Shown here: one piece after another, positions 1-11,495 of the stretch
How positions within the stretch are numbered: position 1 is the first letter of the stretch
Layout: each line of letters starts with the position of its first letter
Source: Gerris lacustris
Lineage: Eukaryota; Arthropoda; Insecta; Hemiptera; Gerridae
Direction of reading: 5' to 3'
DNA: 64,000 nt
Assembly: GCA_951217055.1 (NCBI GenBank)
Contig: OX578276.1
Coordinates: 135,909,787 to 135,973,786, forward strand
Notes under the pieces: generated by a model
Database searches by the model: none
The model's input: only the letters and a program-made list of their open reading frames with translations
What the model was told of the DNA's origin: nothing
Translations under genes and position numbers: made by a program

Positions 1-1569
1 TCAGGCGACAAAGTAGGTTATCAGGAATGATTTGGGATGGAAGGCGTCCGACTAGAGGATTACGATTGGACTGTGATTCATGGAATGTGTGATCTCAGAA
101 TACGTATAAGTCTCGAACAAAAGGAACATTGAGATCGATGTGGAGAGTGAGGTTGGAGACGTAGATCTGGGGAATCTGCAAATTTCCTGAGAATCTTTGA
201 TTGGAGAGTTTGGATTCGAGGGTTATTTGAAGGCTTGGTGTTACCCTTCACTTATAGGCTGTAGGTTTTAGGTCCAAGCTGTTTTTTAGACCACATTTTA
301 AACACGAAGTTTATTTTTTAAGGTCAGATTTGACCTACAGGCTAGAAGACGAACTAGCAACTTGTATCGTCTTGAAATGTCCATCCCTTTTGTTTTGTAC
401 GGTGTTGCCAAATGATTCGTCTATCGAGATCGGCCAAGGTAACGGATTGTGTCGTATTGAGGAATAATAACTTGGTTTTGAATGATTGGAGGGCAGAAGA
501 GTAAAAGTGACGAACACTTATTTATTTATTTCGTATCGTATGATTGAAGGTTCCAGTAGGAGGAGGTGGCTTTGGGTAGAGATTAGATACAGTTTGAAGG
601 TTTTTATTGATAGACAACATGGGCTTGCCATCTGCAAAGGTGGCAAGGACCGAGGAAGGATGTAGAGTGATTTCATGATTAAAAAAAGGAAAGTAGGAGT
701 GGGCCTAGGATTCTGCCCTGAGGTATTCCAGCAGATACAGGGCAGATTAATGAAAGTGTGGATCCTGAACTTGCACGAGGATTACTGACGGTGAGAATTA
801 CTAGTATATAAGAAAATAAAAATAGACTCAACTGGGATAAAGTTATTGAAAACAAAGTTTATATGGATTTACTATACTTTCCATATTATATACTTAGCAT
901 ATTTTTTTTTGTATATAAATCATGATCTTCATTTATTTAAAAATTGAAAGAATATCCAGTTGTTAAGATGTTACTCTTGCTATTAGGAGATTAGTATTTT
1001 GTTCTATGCTCGTTTGGTTATTTTATTTCAATAGAATCAGCATTATTTTTTTCTTATAGAACTGCCAAAGACGTTATAAACTAACTTTCTTTAAAAGAAA
1101 AAAATCAAGACAGGGAAATATTCTTGATTTGATGGTCTTGGTGCCTCGTTTTCCAGCCCATGAATAAAACAAATTTATGTTTGCTAGCTTTGTTTTTCTT
1201 CCTTTGTATGGATGATTTTCTTAAGTTGCTGTTTTCTGCCAACTTTATGAATATAAAGTAGAAGCGACCGAATTCTAAAATAAATCAAACACCATACCTA
1301 TTGTTTTCACCTTTTAAAAAAAACACAAATTTTTTGGCACGATAGAATTTCATGACAATTAGAACACAGATTTGCGTTAGATAAACTGCATATAGTATGT
1401 GAGAAATAGTGTAAATATTATTTAAAAAACATTTTGATGTATAAAGGTTATTTAATAGAAAATAGTTTTTTCTAAACTGTTTCCTCAATCTAAAATACAG
1501 CGTTAAGTTGAGGTATTTTTGATTTCATCCCCCATCAAATTGACCCTGTATATAAATAATAAAATACTC

Positions 1570-1616
1570 TGCCAATTAGTGTGACACATAGCTTCCTCGC
1601 GTCATATTTCTTAAAC
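1570..1616 (+). mobile_element. HINE-A end fragment
   Basis: About 45 bp match the left end of the HINE-A family seen repeatedly in this window (CCAATTAGTGTGACACAT, then AGCTTCCTCGCGTCAT). The remaining family sequence is not obvious downstream, so this is a truncated or decayed end. Confidence 0.5.
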
Positions 1617-2255
1617 GATGTGCACCATGAAAGTATATATTAATTTGACTTTTGTATCCCTGCGTGCCAAAACTTTAATTTCGACATCTCGTGTAGACAG
1701 TTAGTTAACTTCCTATTTGTTCTGAAGGTTAAGTGTGCAAATTTCCATCGGTATATAACTGTAGATTTGTATGAAAGACAAACATATACACATACAGACA
1801 CCCTTCTTTATATTTATGATAGATTAAACAATTTTTTAAATATCACAACTTTTTAATTCAACAATTTCAACTCTTTTTTCAAGAGTTAGTATTTATTTTG
1901 TTTACAAATGTAACAAGTTGAAAGTTGAATACATTTGTTTTAATAGTAAAATTATATCGTAATTCAGTGACTTTGGGACTGAATAATGTTAAGACTCTAA
2001 ATTAAGATAGTTTGTAATACTTCTTATAAGAGAGAAAGACAAATATGTGGTTCGCTTAACCTTAACGCCTTAACCTTGATAAAGGACTCAGCTGGTAACA
2101 TCACACTTAAGGCTAAACAAACTGACATCTCAAGTCGACACAAGTTGCTGCTACGTCACCTGGATCCTAGATCTAAAGTTACATTGAATATCTTAGGGTG
2201 AAGGCTTCCACGGTTGGTTTCATAATGGAGTTCTTGGTCTTCCAGTGGTGACCTT

Positions 2256-2304
2256 GTCATAATGGATGATGGTTTTTGATAATGGAACTATCATCCATTA
2301 TGAC
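2256..2304. repeat. short hairpin
   Basis: Arms of about 15 bp, GTCATAATGGATGAT and ATCATCCATTATGAC, flank an approximately 19-bp loop. It may be a remnant of a small foldback element. No function can be assigned. Confidence 0.5.
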
Positions 2305-3349
2305 TTATCATCCAATGTCTTGAAGTAGATCGTAGGTCCTACGGTCTTGAAATGTGGGGTATAGTACCATGCCTTTTAACTCCTTAAAAAAAGCAACAAT
2401 TATTAAAAAGTATTCCTCATTCTTTCTTTTTAAAACATTTATAATCTATGTATTAGTTGTGTTATTTAAAAAAGAACAAACAAAGTTCGCTTCTGGGAAT
2501 TGGACTAGAGTCCTTCTCGGAAGATATTTGTAGTGGTAAAGTGTGTTTGTAATCTTTCTATAACTTCTCTGTTAATGTAATTGTATAATTTCTTATGTTA
2601 TAATATATTTACGTGGGATTAGACATTACAAACATATATTTTATTACATTGACTAATGACAGTTTGGATTTGTAAGCGAACAATAAACAAGTTTTGCTTT
2701 TAACATCTTCTAGAGGTTTCAGCGTTTGTCAATGGCGAATTAATATTTATGTAAATAGAAGAATTTTATTTTTAGAAGTATGTAACTACATTAGATTGGT
2801 ATTAATTAGATCTACAAGTCAACTGAATGACCGACCCTCAAATCTCTAAAATTGGGAGATAAAAGAAGAAATAAAATTTGACTAAAACGTATAGGGTCCA
2901 GAACACTCTAGTTCCGGTCAGTTTTGTTTAGATTTTGCTTACAATAATTTATGTATCCTCGATAAAGTAAAGTTTAACTCACAAAATCAAGGAATGTCCA
3001 ATTTCGGTGGTTGTTGAGGTTAGGACAAAAATATAGCGAACAATGCTATTAATTATAACTGTGGAGTCTATAATTCACCCTGTTTTTTCTTCATAGTTCT
3101 CCAGTTTCCCCAAGACCTCCTTCTTTTCCTTCAGTTTGAAGATAAACTAGTAAAATTTACATGACTAATGTAAATATTATTTAATAGTATATTTATTCAG
3201 TGAGGGTGAAATCTACATATCCTCAGAGAAACTACCAACTTAGTTTAAACGCTTTAATTTTAGCTAGTTAGTTCAAACAAACTTTAGTTTTAAATTATGT
3301 TGGATTTAACTGGAGTATTAATAATTTGTTTGTTTTTGTTGAAGTGCAG

Positions 3350-3450
3350 CGGCCGAGGTAAGTTGGAGCCCTGCACGCTGGTGGTGTCGCTGCCTGCCAA
3401 GGAGAATGAAGTATTTCACGAGTCTCTCACCAGGCCGTCCATGTTCGAGG
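3350..3450 (+). CDS. ZIP (SLC39A8/14-like) metal transporter, extracellular N-domain exon
   Basis: This is a probable internal coding exon of a ZIP-family divalent metal transporter (Zn, possibly Mn or Fe), which moves metal into the cytosol across the plasma or endosomal membrane. A T/G-rich tract ending in GTGCAG lies before 3350, and base composition jumps to GC-rich exactly there. The donor is GAGG|GTGAGC at 3450/3451. The encoded segment has EPCTLVVSLPAKENE and ends in LTRPSMFE. Joined to the exon at 43772, the phase-1 split codon gives TRPSMFEVWTIG. This resembles the TRPS..EVW stretch preceding the first transmembrane helix of ZIP8 and ZIP14 (family knowledge). The frame is also open upstream to an ATG at 3297, whose product would begin with a hydrophobic, signal-like segment. 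The exon could thus instead be a first exon, 3297-3450. I prefer the internal-exon reading because the matching region is not N-terminal in ZIP8/14. Confidence 0.6.
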
Positions 3451-3666
3451 GTGAGCAAACTTTCTTTCTAATTATACTATACTTCCTATGCTTAGTGCAT
3501 TACCACTAACTGATTTAATGTCTTTTACAGTCGTTTGTCTCTTGAGAATGACGTAAATAGACCTTAACCTTAAGTTGAATGCCTTCAGCCTATCGCCATA
3601 AAACTCTAGCTTACCTATCTACTCTTCCCTGTTAACATATTAACTCTACCAGTTAAAACAACTTTC

Positions 3667-3668
<2 letters not shown>

Positions 3669-3712
<44 letters not shown>
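3669..3712. repeat. poly(T) tract
   Basis: This is an uninterrupted run of about 44 T. It could be the poly(A) tail of a minus-strand retroposon, but no matching element body was recognised to its right. Confidence 0.9.
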
Positions 3713-3714
<2 letters not shown>

Positions 3715-3852
3715 TGATTTTACTATTAATGTTATTAATTTTCTTTAAAATATTTATTTAAAGGTTTAGATAAATTCTTTAACCAGGTTAATCCATTTAC
3801 GTGAATTAAATCGCATACTTTTATTAGCATAGCACTTGTAATAGCTAATTGT

Positions 3853-4260
3853 TCATTAAATAAAAACACTATAAAATTGATTCTATAAAATGTTCTTTTC
3901 TGGGTCTCTTCAGTGTTTTATTAATTAGGCAACAATAATTTAATACATCATCTCCTCTATACATGACTTTCTTGGACCCGTCATGATGTGTATTAATTTA
4001 TCTAATAAAAATTAATAAAACCCTGAAGAGACCCAGAAAATAAAATATACATTTTATAGTGTTTTTATTTAATGAATTGGTAAAAGAGGTTCACAAACTA
4101 CAATAGGAAAATTAATACACATCCTGACGGGTCGAAGAAAGTCATGTATAGAGGAGAAGATGTATTAAATTGTTGTCGCCTAATTAATAAAACCCTGAAG
4201 AAACCCAGAAAAGAACATACATTTTATAGTGGGTTTATTTAATGAATTGGTAATAAAGGG
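3853..4260. repeat. foldback element with internal direct repeat
   Basis: The left part (CATTAAATAAAAACACTATA, TTTTCTGGGTCTCTTCAG, ATACATGACTTTCTT) reappears inverted in the right part. An approximately 70-bp segment, beginning AATTAATAAAACCCTGAAG and ending AATGAATTGG, is present twice in direct orientation at about 4011-4082 and 4183-4253. The right arm therefore seems to have been duplicated. No coding sequence was seen. Confidence 0.65.
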
Positions 4261-4360
4261 TTCAAAAACTACTTTAGAAAAAGCTATACTAGTTCTTTTT
4301 CACACGTTTACAATTAATATAACAACATTGTAAACGTTTTTTTTTAAAAAATCAACTTCC

Positions 4361-4905
4361 AATATGTGTGGCACATAGCTTCCTCGCATTCTATCGCGTA
4401 CTTCATTGATTGTATGCTTTTACATACTATAATTGTGTAATTTATTTAATTATTTCCTCCATTTTTTAAAATGTCCCAATTGTTTTGATTTTTTACCTGA
4501 ATTAATGAATTAATAAAGCAAAATTTAAAGAGCGCAGACGGTTCAAATTAATCTGCGGGTTACTTTCGATAAACTATAAAATTTTACTTTTGGAGCTATA
4601 GGTGTAAATAAATGTATGTTTGTGCGCATGTGGAAGAGAAACTAATAGGCGCATAAGGTTGTAACTTATATGGGACCAACAATGAGCAAATTATAACCTA
4701 CCACACAAATTTCATTAAAATCAGACGAGTAGTTTTTAAGATAATATGTTGGTTCGCAAAAATTGAGCGACAGACTGACAGACAGAGACGGAACCAAAAA
4801 TGTTCTTTGATGTCTAAAACGGATTTCTGTCAAGGAATTTTAGAAATCGGAAACATTATAAAATGTTCGTTCTTCAGAATGATCACATATCTTCAAAAGC
4901 AATAA
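4361..4905 (+). mobile_element. HINE-A copy (Helentron-like non-autonomous element)
   Basis: This copy shows the family order: GTGTGGCACATAGCTTCC near the left end, a central AGAGCGCAGACGGTTCAAAT block, AATGTATGTTTGTGCGCATG, a short GACAGACTGACAGACAG tract, then TTCGTTCTTCAGAATGATCAC at the right. The terminal hairpin is degraded. The plus strand is defined here as the orientation with the hairpin end to the right. Confidence 0.7.
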
Positions 4906-4992
4906 ACGAATGTTTGCTTTAGAAACTGATTTGTTTTTGTCTATTTTTATAATAACTATATATCTAGTCATTCTAAATAAATGAGTTATCTT

Positions 4993-5217
4993 CATCAGAT
5001 TATTGTTGATCAATAATCTTGAATTATTGTTGAACAATAATCTTGAATTATTGTTCAACCATAATCTTGAATTATTGTTGAACAATAATCATGAATTATT
5101 GTTGAGCAATAATCATGAATTATTGTTGAACAATAATCTTGAATTATTGTTGAACAATAATCTTGAATTATTGTTGAACAATAATCTTGAATTATTGTTG
5201 AATAATAATCTTGCACA
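4993..5217. repeat. 24-bp hairpin minisatellite, about 9 copies
   Basis: The tandem unit is AACAATAATCTTGAATTATTGTTG (24 bp) with a few substitutions such as TTG to ATG. Each unit is itself an inverted repeat: AACAATAAT and ATTATTGTT around CTTGA. Because 24 is divisible by 3, the array is open in several frames on both strands and translates as NNLELLL-type repeats. I see no start context or flanking coding sequence, so I regard the translation as incidental. Confidence 0.85.
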
Positions 5218-5389
5218 ATAGATTTTACTAAGCCGGTCAGACCGTAGACATAGAGTTCACTTAAGACCTTTACAGCTGTTAATAAATCGAAAGACCTCTG
5301 GTAAATCCTTATTTTTTTGCTATCCGTTCAATTGTCAAGTTTGCTCCTCTGTCTGAATAAGAAGTGATTAGATCAGAACTCGTATTGAA

Positions 5390-5660
5390 AAATGATTTCC
5401 CTCAGGGTCGAGGCCTTTAATACAAGAGTGCTTAATATGAAGAGGTCGATGCCTTGCTGGGTTATCAAACCGTCAAGCCTGACTCTATTGGAAAGGTTGT
5501 CATCTTGGCTTGTCTTTGGTCGCCCTTGGCTAATTCCATCTCTCTCCAGAGAGGTTTGTCAAGTAGTTCGAGGACAGTAGCCTCTAGATGAGATAATAGC
5601 GGGAGAATTAATTATATTCCAACTTTTTGAAGTTGTCACACTGAAGAGAGAGAGTTTTAG
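5390..5660. repeat. dispersed repeat family I, copy 1
   Basis: This stretch matches 38060-38320 over about 250 bp. Shared blocks include GAGGTCGAT, GAAAGGTTGTCATC, the CGCCCTTGGCTAATTC region and GAGAGGTTTGTCAAGTAG. The 62-codon frame at 5392-5580 is not preserved in the second copy, so I do not call a gene. Type of element unknown. Confidence 0.5.
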
Positions 5661-5856
5661 ATAACATTCATTTTATTTTGACCTAAGAATAACATCACAA
5701 TTTAAAAAAAAATGTCTCATATACATGGTAATACTAAAATTAAATGCAATAATATCAAATGTAATCAATTACTTTTAACTTATTAAAAAAATGTTGTTAT
5801 TGAAAAGGTTGTTTACTTTCTCATATAGGTAGTATATAGTATAAAGAGAAAGTATT

Positions 5857-6130
5857 ATGATGACGCGAAAATTCGATTTTGAATCCCCTGCATCTAAAAT
5901 CGTGATTTTTAAATATGTATTTTTAAATATTTCTGTCTTCTACTGCCTTTGCAGACACGCGGAGCCAACTACTGGGCTGGTTTGGCTTACATATTCAGAA
6001 AAATCCACACCGAGCGGGTATGGAGAAATTAATTTTAGTTCCAAATTTAGGGGGCGCTACACCTAAAAATAATAGAAAGTGCAAAATTATTACTGGAAAA
6101 CGGTTCTGATAAAAAAAATAAAAGATTGTC
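5857..6130. repeat. dispersed repeat family F, copy 1
   Basis: This stretch is similar to 6640-6900. Shared landmarks are GCGAAAATTCGATTT, TTACATATTCAGA (CATACATGTTCAGA in copy 2), a GGGGGCGCTAC block and GAAAACGGTTC near the right end. It overlaps the candidate cassette exon at 5955-6017. Confidence 0.55.
5955..6017 (+). other. candidate 63-nt cassette exon of the ZIP gene, possibly an exonised repeat
   Basis: A good acceptor (TTCTACTGCCTTTGCAG) precedes 5955 and a possible donor (GCGG|GTATGG) follows 6017. The 63 nt are open in the phase required by both neighbouring ZIP exons (phase 1 in, phase 1 out) and would add 21 residues containing SQLLGWFGLHIQKNPHR. The right two thirds align with repeat family F copy 2, and the direct exon join gives a better ZIP8/14-like junction. 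It is either chance or a transposon-derived alternative exon. Confidence 0.2.
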
Positions 6131-6639
6131 GTTTCTTCTCCCCTTAATATAAGTTGGAGATTTGAGGGAATTGCTAATGTTTTTATGAGTCCCCAGTTTG
6201 TATAGTAGGACAACAAGGTAAAGAAATAAAGACTGACAAGACATTCGCGCTGGATTATAGGCGCCCATTTGCTCTTTTTAGCTCTTCCTCAAAAGTATTT
6301 GGGGGCAATAAATGCATTAGTAGACAATTTACAAGAGAATTACTAGATTACTGCCTAGGGGCCCACAGGGTTTAATCCTGCTCTGGTTCTTCTACAATAA
6401 ATAGATAAGTCTTTTATGTTTTAGTTATATTTGATGAAAAATGATTTAACATTAAATGTACAATGAACCGCTAGACTTATGTTCTTCTTTTGAAAGTTTA
6501 AAGTACAACTTGAAAAAATATAATTTTATTGTCAATTAAACCAATTTCTGAATTATATTCATTGCAAGAAGTTATAATTACATTGCCAACTTTTAGTTTG
6601 CCTAGTATTCTTTTCTATTGGAACTTTTTTTTTTTTAGC

Positions 6640-6900
6640 TATTGTGATGGTGCGAAAATTCGATTTAGATGAATTTGCATGTTGAGGTTCCCTTAGTCCA
6701 AAAAAGTGGTTTTTAAAGAGAGTTTAGCATACATGTTCAGAGAACTCATATCCCAAGTTGAAATGTAGATATTAATTTTAACCCCCATGTTGGGGGCGCT
6801 ACCCCCTAAAACCTGAAAAATGTCAATAAAATTTCTCGAAAACGGTTCCGACGATTTTGATTAAAAAAAATCTTAAATGTAGTCCATTTAAATACGACAA
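6640..6900. repeat. dispersed repeat family F, copy 2
   Basis: This stretch has GTGCGAAAATTCGATTT, CATACATGTTCAGAGAAC, GTTGGGGGCGCTACCCCC and TCGAAAACGGTTCCGACG in the same order as 5857-6130. Its right end (6814-6893) is duplicated at 7506-7582, on the far side of a HINE-A copy. Confidence 0.55.
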
Positions 6901-6901
6901 T

Positions 6902-7503
6902 TGACTGCCAATTGGTGTGGCACATAGCTTCCTCGCATCCTATCCACGTAATTTATTAATTTTATGCTTTTAAAAGCCATTATTGTCTAATAGGTTTAAT
7001 TGTTTCCCCCGTTTTTTTAAATCTGTCAAAATATTTTTGATTTTTTACATGAATTAAAGTATCAATTTAGCAAAAGTTAAAGAGAGCAGCCGGTTCAAAT
7101 TAATCTGGGGCTATCTGCGGGTTACTTTCGATAATCTATAGAAGTTTCATTCAAATCTGATAAGTACTTTTAAAGCTATAGGTGTAAATAAATGTATGTT
7201 TGTGCGCATCTGGAAGAGAAACAAATAGATGCAGAAGATTGAAACTTATAATAATATGGGACCAACAATGGGCTAATTATGACCTACCACTCAAATTTAA
7301 TTAAATTTGGACGTGTAATTTTTAAGATATGCTGGTTCAACGACGGACCGACCCACGAACCGACAGTCAGACATGGAACCAAAAATGTTCCCTGATGTCT
7401 GAAACGGATTTCTGTATTGGAATTTTTGAAATCGGAGACCTAAAAATTTTTCGTTCTTCGGAACGACCACATGGTCCGTTACCTTCGGTAAGCTCGAAAA
7501 CAA
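6902..7503 (+). mobile_element. HINE-A copy bounded by an approximately 78-bp direct repeat
   Basis: This is a nearly full-length family member, from CTGCCAATTGGTGTGGCACA to the right-end hairpin TCCGTTACCTTCGGTAAGCTC. Blocks AGAGAGCAGCCGGTTCAAAT, GTATGTTTGTGCGCATC and GAAACGGATTTCTGT are all present. The same approximately 78 bp lie immediately left (6814-6893) and right (7506-7582) of it. Confidence 0.75.
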
Positions 7504-7582
7504 TAATGTCAATAAAATTTCTCGAAAACGGTTCCGACGATTTAAATTAAAAAATTCTTAAATGTAGTCCATTTAAATACGA

Positions 7583-9052
7583 ATCAGACGGTAAAAGCCG
7601 TTTTCCCGGGAAAAATATAGTTCCATAGAAAATAGCTTTAAAACGCGGACGGAGAGAGGCTGGGTTCGATTCCCTGCCGAGGAGAAGTTATTTTTACGAT
7701 AAATTTTGATATTATGTTCAATAATTAATTAAATGTACCTATACGAAAACGTGCATGAAAACTAATAAATGGTAGACACTGAGTTATTATGGATAAGGGT
7801 TTCGTCATATTTTAACAATGATGATTTGCATGCTCTATATTAGGTTTATATACGAGCAATATATATTTATTTAAGCTAACCTGACCTTTCTATTGGATAT
7901 GAATTTAGCCTAGGTCGTATATTGGATCATATAAGCCTAGAGTTTTTGCCCTTGATCATGCATATAAAGGTCAGGGTTGAAAATACCAAGTTGATTCCAA
8001 ATTAAGAATACTTGGTTTTGCCCTATAAGGAGTTATAATTTGTACCAGACTTATATGAGCTTATTGTAGTCCAATTCTACCTTGTAGCTAAATGAAACGT
8101 ACCGTGGCAGATTCAGTCTTAAATACTTTTTCTGATTTAATATATTATATTATATTTTTTTGTTTACCTTTTAAAGTAAATATCCTTGCTTAAGTCTAAC
8201 TCTAATTGCTAACAGATTTATAAAAGTATTTGAAGTAATTATTGAAGTTTGCATATTGAAAAAGTAAAGTTGCTAACTTTTATGCTATTGATTTTGGCAT
8301 TATTTTCTCAATGTTATTGCAAACAGTTAAATCATTTAAGATCGATTAAGTGCTTTTTTATTCGATAGCATTGGTTTCCGCGGCTAAAAACTAGTTTAAG
8401 TAAATCTTCCGGAGGAGTTCGCGTTATAGATTTTGTGTTCCCTACGTTTCGGACCAATTACAGGGATAATTCTCAAGGGAGTGGCTTCTTTGAGCAATAA
8501 TTTTTATTAGTTAGTCCTCTGACTTATTGACGACATACTTATTTTTTAGGTTTTAATTGTAAAATTTAAATAAACATTAAACTTTAGGAAAAATTTTATG
8601 GAATATTAATAGGTTCATAATGCCTTAATATGTATATTACTAAGTTCGGTATGAAATATCCCACTATGTTTATTGAAAGAATCTTTCATAAAAAGTTTTA
8701 GTTAAGTAAGTCATTAGTTCATGGCTATTTGCCAATTGCAGAATTACTTAATATCAATAAGATATTCGCTCTTGAACATGACATCGTTTCACAACTTGTT
8801 CTGTAACAATACCGGTATACATCAGTATCAATTCCCATCACTATGTAATGCTCCATAGAATTATATGGTGAAAAGACGCTGAGCTATTAAAAATAGTACA
8901 ATTACTGGATTTAATATTAACTAATTCACAATTTACATGGACGTTTTTACTACAAACTCAATAAACTCAAAAAAGATAAATCAATATTCCCATTTTAAAA
9001 TTGAGATGATTTCAATTGTAAGATAATTTCAAGATAAAAAGAACTTTTTATA
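7583..9052. other. no gene seen; one tRNA-like B-box
   Basis: The stretch is AT-rich DNA without recognisable coding sequence. Near 7648-7680 a GC-rich patch contains GGGTTCGATTCCCTGCCGAG, which fits a Pol III B-box or T-arm (GGTTCGANTCC). No paired A-box or cloverleaf could be built, so it may be a SINE remnant. Confidence 0.4.
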
Positions 9053-9654
9053 TACTACGTTTTTAAATTTTCTATTGAATCATATGTAATGTTGATAATA
9101 TAATTGTTATTGTTATATAATATATAATGTTTGTAAAAAAAAAAAGTTCCGAATTTATTTACTTCACATAAATGACAACCATCTAGAGAGCTGATCTTAA
9201 ACCAAGAAAAGGACAAATCTTTGTACAACGGATCTCCCCAACACCAATTATAAACCACCCCATCGATATATTTGAAATAATATAAATAATATAATCGATA
9301 AATAATATAATCGATATATTTTCTGTTTTGCTTTCATTCAATGTTTATCTTTAATAAAAAGTCACAAATTTGAAACCCGTCAAAATGAAGATTATATAAA
9401 TATGGGACATGTCAAAACAAATAAAGTAACTTGCGGATTTTTTCCGAGCTAACTTTCCATACTGCAAAATTTGCTGAAAACCAATTAAATTCTGCTGAAA
9501 GATGGCTAAAAGTATTAAAATAATGCATTGTCATCGTGTTCTGAGCTATGCTAAAAGTTTCAAATGTCTAGCTATTCGGGAAGTTAGTTAGAAATCAATT
9601 GCCAGATTTGTACCGGACAAACAAACAAGAATGCAAGCTAATAAAAACGTAGTA
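9053..9654 (-). mobile_element. MITE-D copy 1 (TA target site)
   Basis: The ends are CTACGTTTTTA and its inverse (TAAAAACGTAG), each flanked by TA. The interior matches the 51.3 and 57.8 kb copies in opposite orientation: GGACAAATCTTTGTACAACG, AAATTTGCTGAAAACCAATT, TGTACCGGACAAACAAACA. The length of about 602 bp matches the other copies. TA duplication suggests mobilisation by a Tc1/mariner-type transposase (inference). Confidence 0.75.
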
Positions 9655-11495
9655 ATATAAAAGTAATGCCTGCAGTGAAAAATACTTTATAGATATGACT
9701 GTCCATTGTTTTGAATCAGAAGCCGGAAGGCAGTTTTAATATTTAAGTTATATGCGAGAATACTTCTTTTACAATTTTTCTTACAATTGACCTATATGTG
9801 TTCGAGTAAATTAATGATGTAAGTTTCTCTATTTTCCTCATTAATTTTTATCTATTTTTGTTGGTCTTTAACGCTTTAGTTAGAGTGGTATTATTATTTT
9901 TCCTTTGTTAACTTGTAGACTGAGTAGGCTGGAATTCTGAACACGTGTCCCTTTTATCAATGCCTTGCATGCTACAAAACCCATATCACGTTTAAGGAAG
10001 CATTTTTGAACACTTATAAGGCTCTTTTAATATCTCTCATCGTTTACGTAGATTCCTAGATCCTTACGTTCTTTGGATTAGTCATCTAGAGTTACCCTAT
10101 AAAGTACAATACCCATTTATAACTGGCCTAAGCTAAGATACTACATTAAACTAAAAAAAAATAAATTTAATCTGAGTTCACGTCTGTGCGTAAGGCCAAG
10201 TTCCAGTAAGCATGCAGTGTATTTTCACTTGCAACAATTCACCTGGTTTTTCTTACCCTCATATCTCTGCTTCCTCTTAAGATAGGCTTTTGAAATTTCA
10301 ATCATAGATCACGCTTAAGTAGCTTAGGACAGTGTAAAAATGTAGCTCTTAATATTCACATTTTACGACAGCGTAGAGTTTAAAGTTTAAAGGTTAAAAA
10401 ATGTGGACGCAACGTTATTATGCAAATGTTATTATGAATTAACAGTAAGTCGTATCGAAAAACTGATTGCGCCATCAGCTACTGATTTTTAAAGGTCTAT
10501 AAGTTATATTCTATGACTGTTTTTGTACCTCCATCGGTTGTACCTTAGTTAGAGCTAGGTTCGATTAATATTTTTTTAATTATTGGCTTTGCCCGTTTTA
10601 AAAGAGGAGGATTTCAAAGATTGGATTTTGCTTCCGTGCTTACCTGAATAGAAACATTCATAATCTTTTAGATTCATCCGTATATGATTTTATCTTTATT
10701 TTTTGTTTCCAAGCTTATCGAAGGTAACGGAAACCCCTCGCGACATTAAGAAATTAATTAATTTCTTTGAATATTAATTTTAATTAATCATTTTTAATTA
10801 ATAATACAAATATTTAACCTGACTCAAGAAAGAAAACATAACTTTAAAAAAATGGACCATGTCATAATTACAAGAGGTCCAATCAGAGCTCATTAGGTCC
10901 GTATTAAATAAGAAGGAAAAAAATCCAGACTGTGTATAGTATACGAGTGTAGTTAGATTCTCAACAGCTTTTGGATGATTATCTGTATTTCTCAGTAATA
11001 TCACAATAATTTAGAGTTTTTTGTGCAGTAGAACGTTTATATTTGAAAGGATAAAGCAAAGCTTTGTTTCCCAACTATTTGTTGAAAAATTATGTATTGA
11101 TACATGGTTTATTTAATCATAAATGTACATACAAATTTTAAAAAAAGTTATTTTTTTAAAATAGATCGGCTCGAGTACATTTTTTTTTTTAATTGGTTTA
11201 TTGTTATCTTTAATAAGTATATACATATATATACTTATTTTTTAAAAGAGCAGAGTTAAACTCTTCAACATTGATTTATAATACTATGTTCAAGATTGAA
11301 TTCTTATACTCCAAAAAAAAAAACAAAAAAAAAAAAAACACTCAGTACAGCTTAATTTTAGATGGATATAATAATAATCATATTTATTAATTTTAGAATA
11401 AATAACTATCCTATGTGGTTTTCCCAGATTTCCCAGAGTTTATAGTAATTACCTTTGTAGTTCAATAAAATTAAAGACGAGCAACTGCGACATAA
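9655..11495. other. no gene seen
   Basis: The stretch is AT-rich and non-coding. A short piece at about 10700-10740 (CCAAGCTTATCGAAGGTAACGG) is a decayed HINE-A terminal hairpin. There are short poly(A)/poly(T) runs near 11300-11340. Nothing else was recognised. Confidence 0.5.

Larger units (their letters stand above)
1..3296. other. AT-rich non-coding DNA, probably intron or upstream region of the ZIP gene
   Basis: No reading frame here has recognisable protein features. The only structures I see are an imperfect hairpin at 2256-2304, with 15-bp arms around ATAATGGATGAT, and a short HINE-A end fragment at 1570-1616 (CCAATTAGTGTG, then the CACATAGCTTCC motif). If the ZIP exon at 3350 is internal, this stretch is intron and the 5' exons lie outside the window. 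Confidence 0.5.

Noticed and set aside
4840..5221. Open frames translating as repeated NNLELLL on + and NNNSRLL on -
   Set aside because: They follow from a 24-bp minisatellite that is open in multiple frames. No start context, splice sites or flanking coding sequence.
5955..6017. Constitutive second exon of the ZIP gene
   Set aside because: It overlaps repeat family F, and direct joining of the flanking exons gives a more conserved ZIP8/14-like junction. Kept only as a low-confidence cassette.
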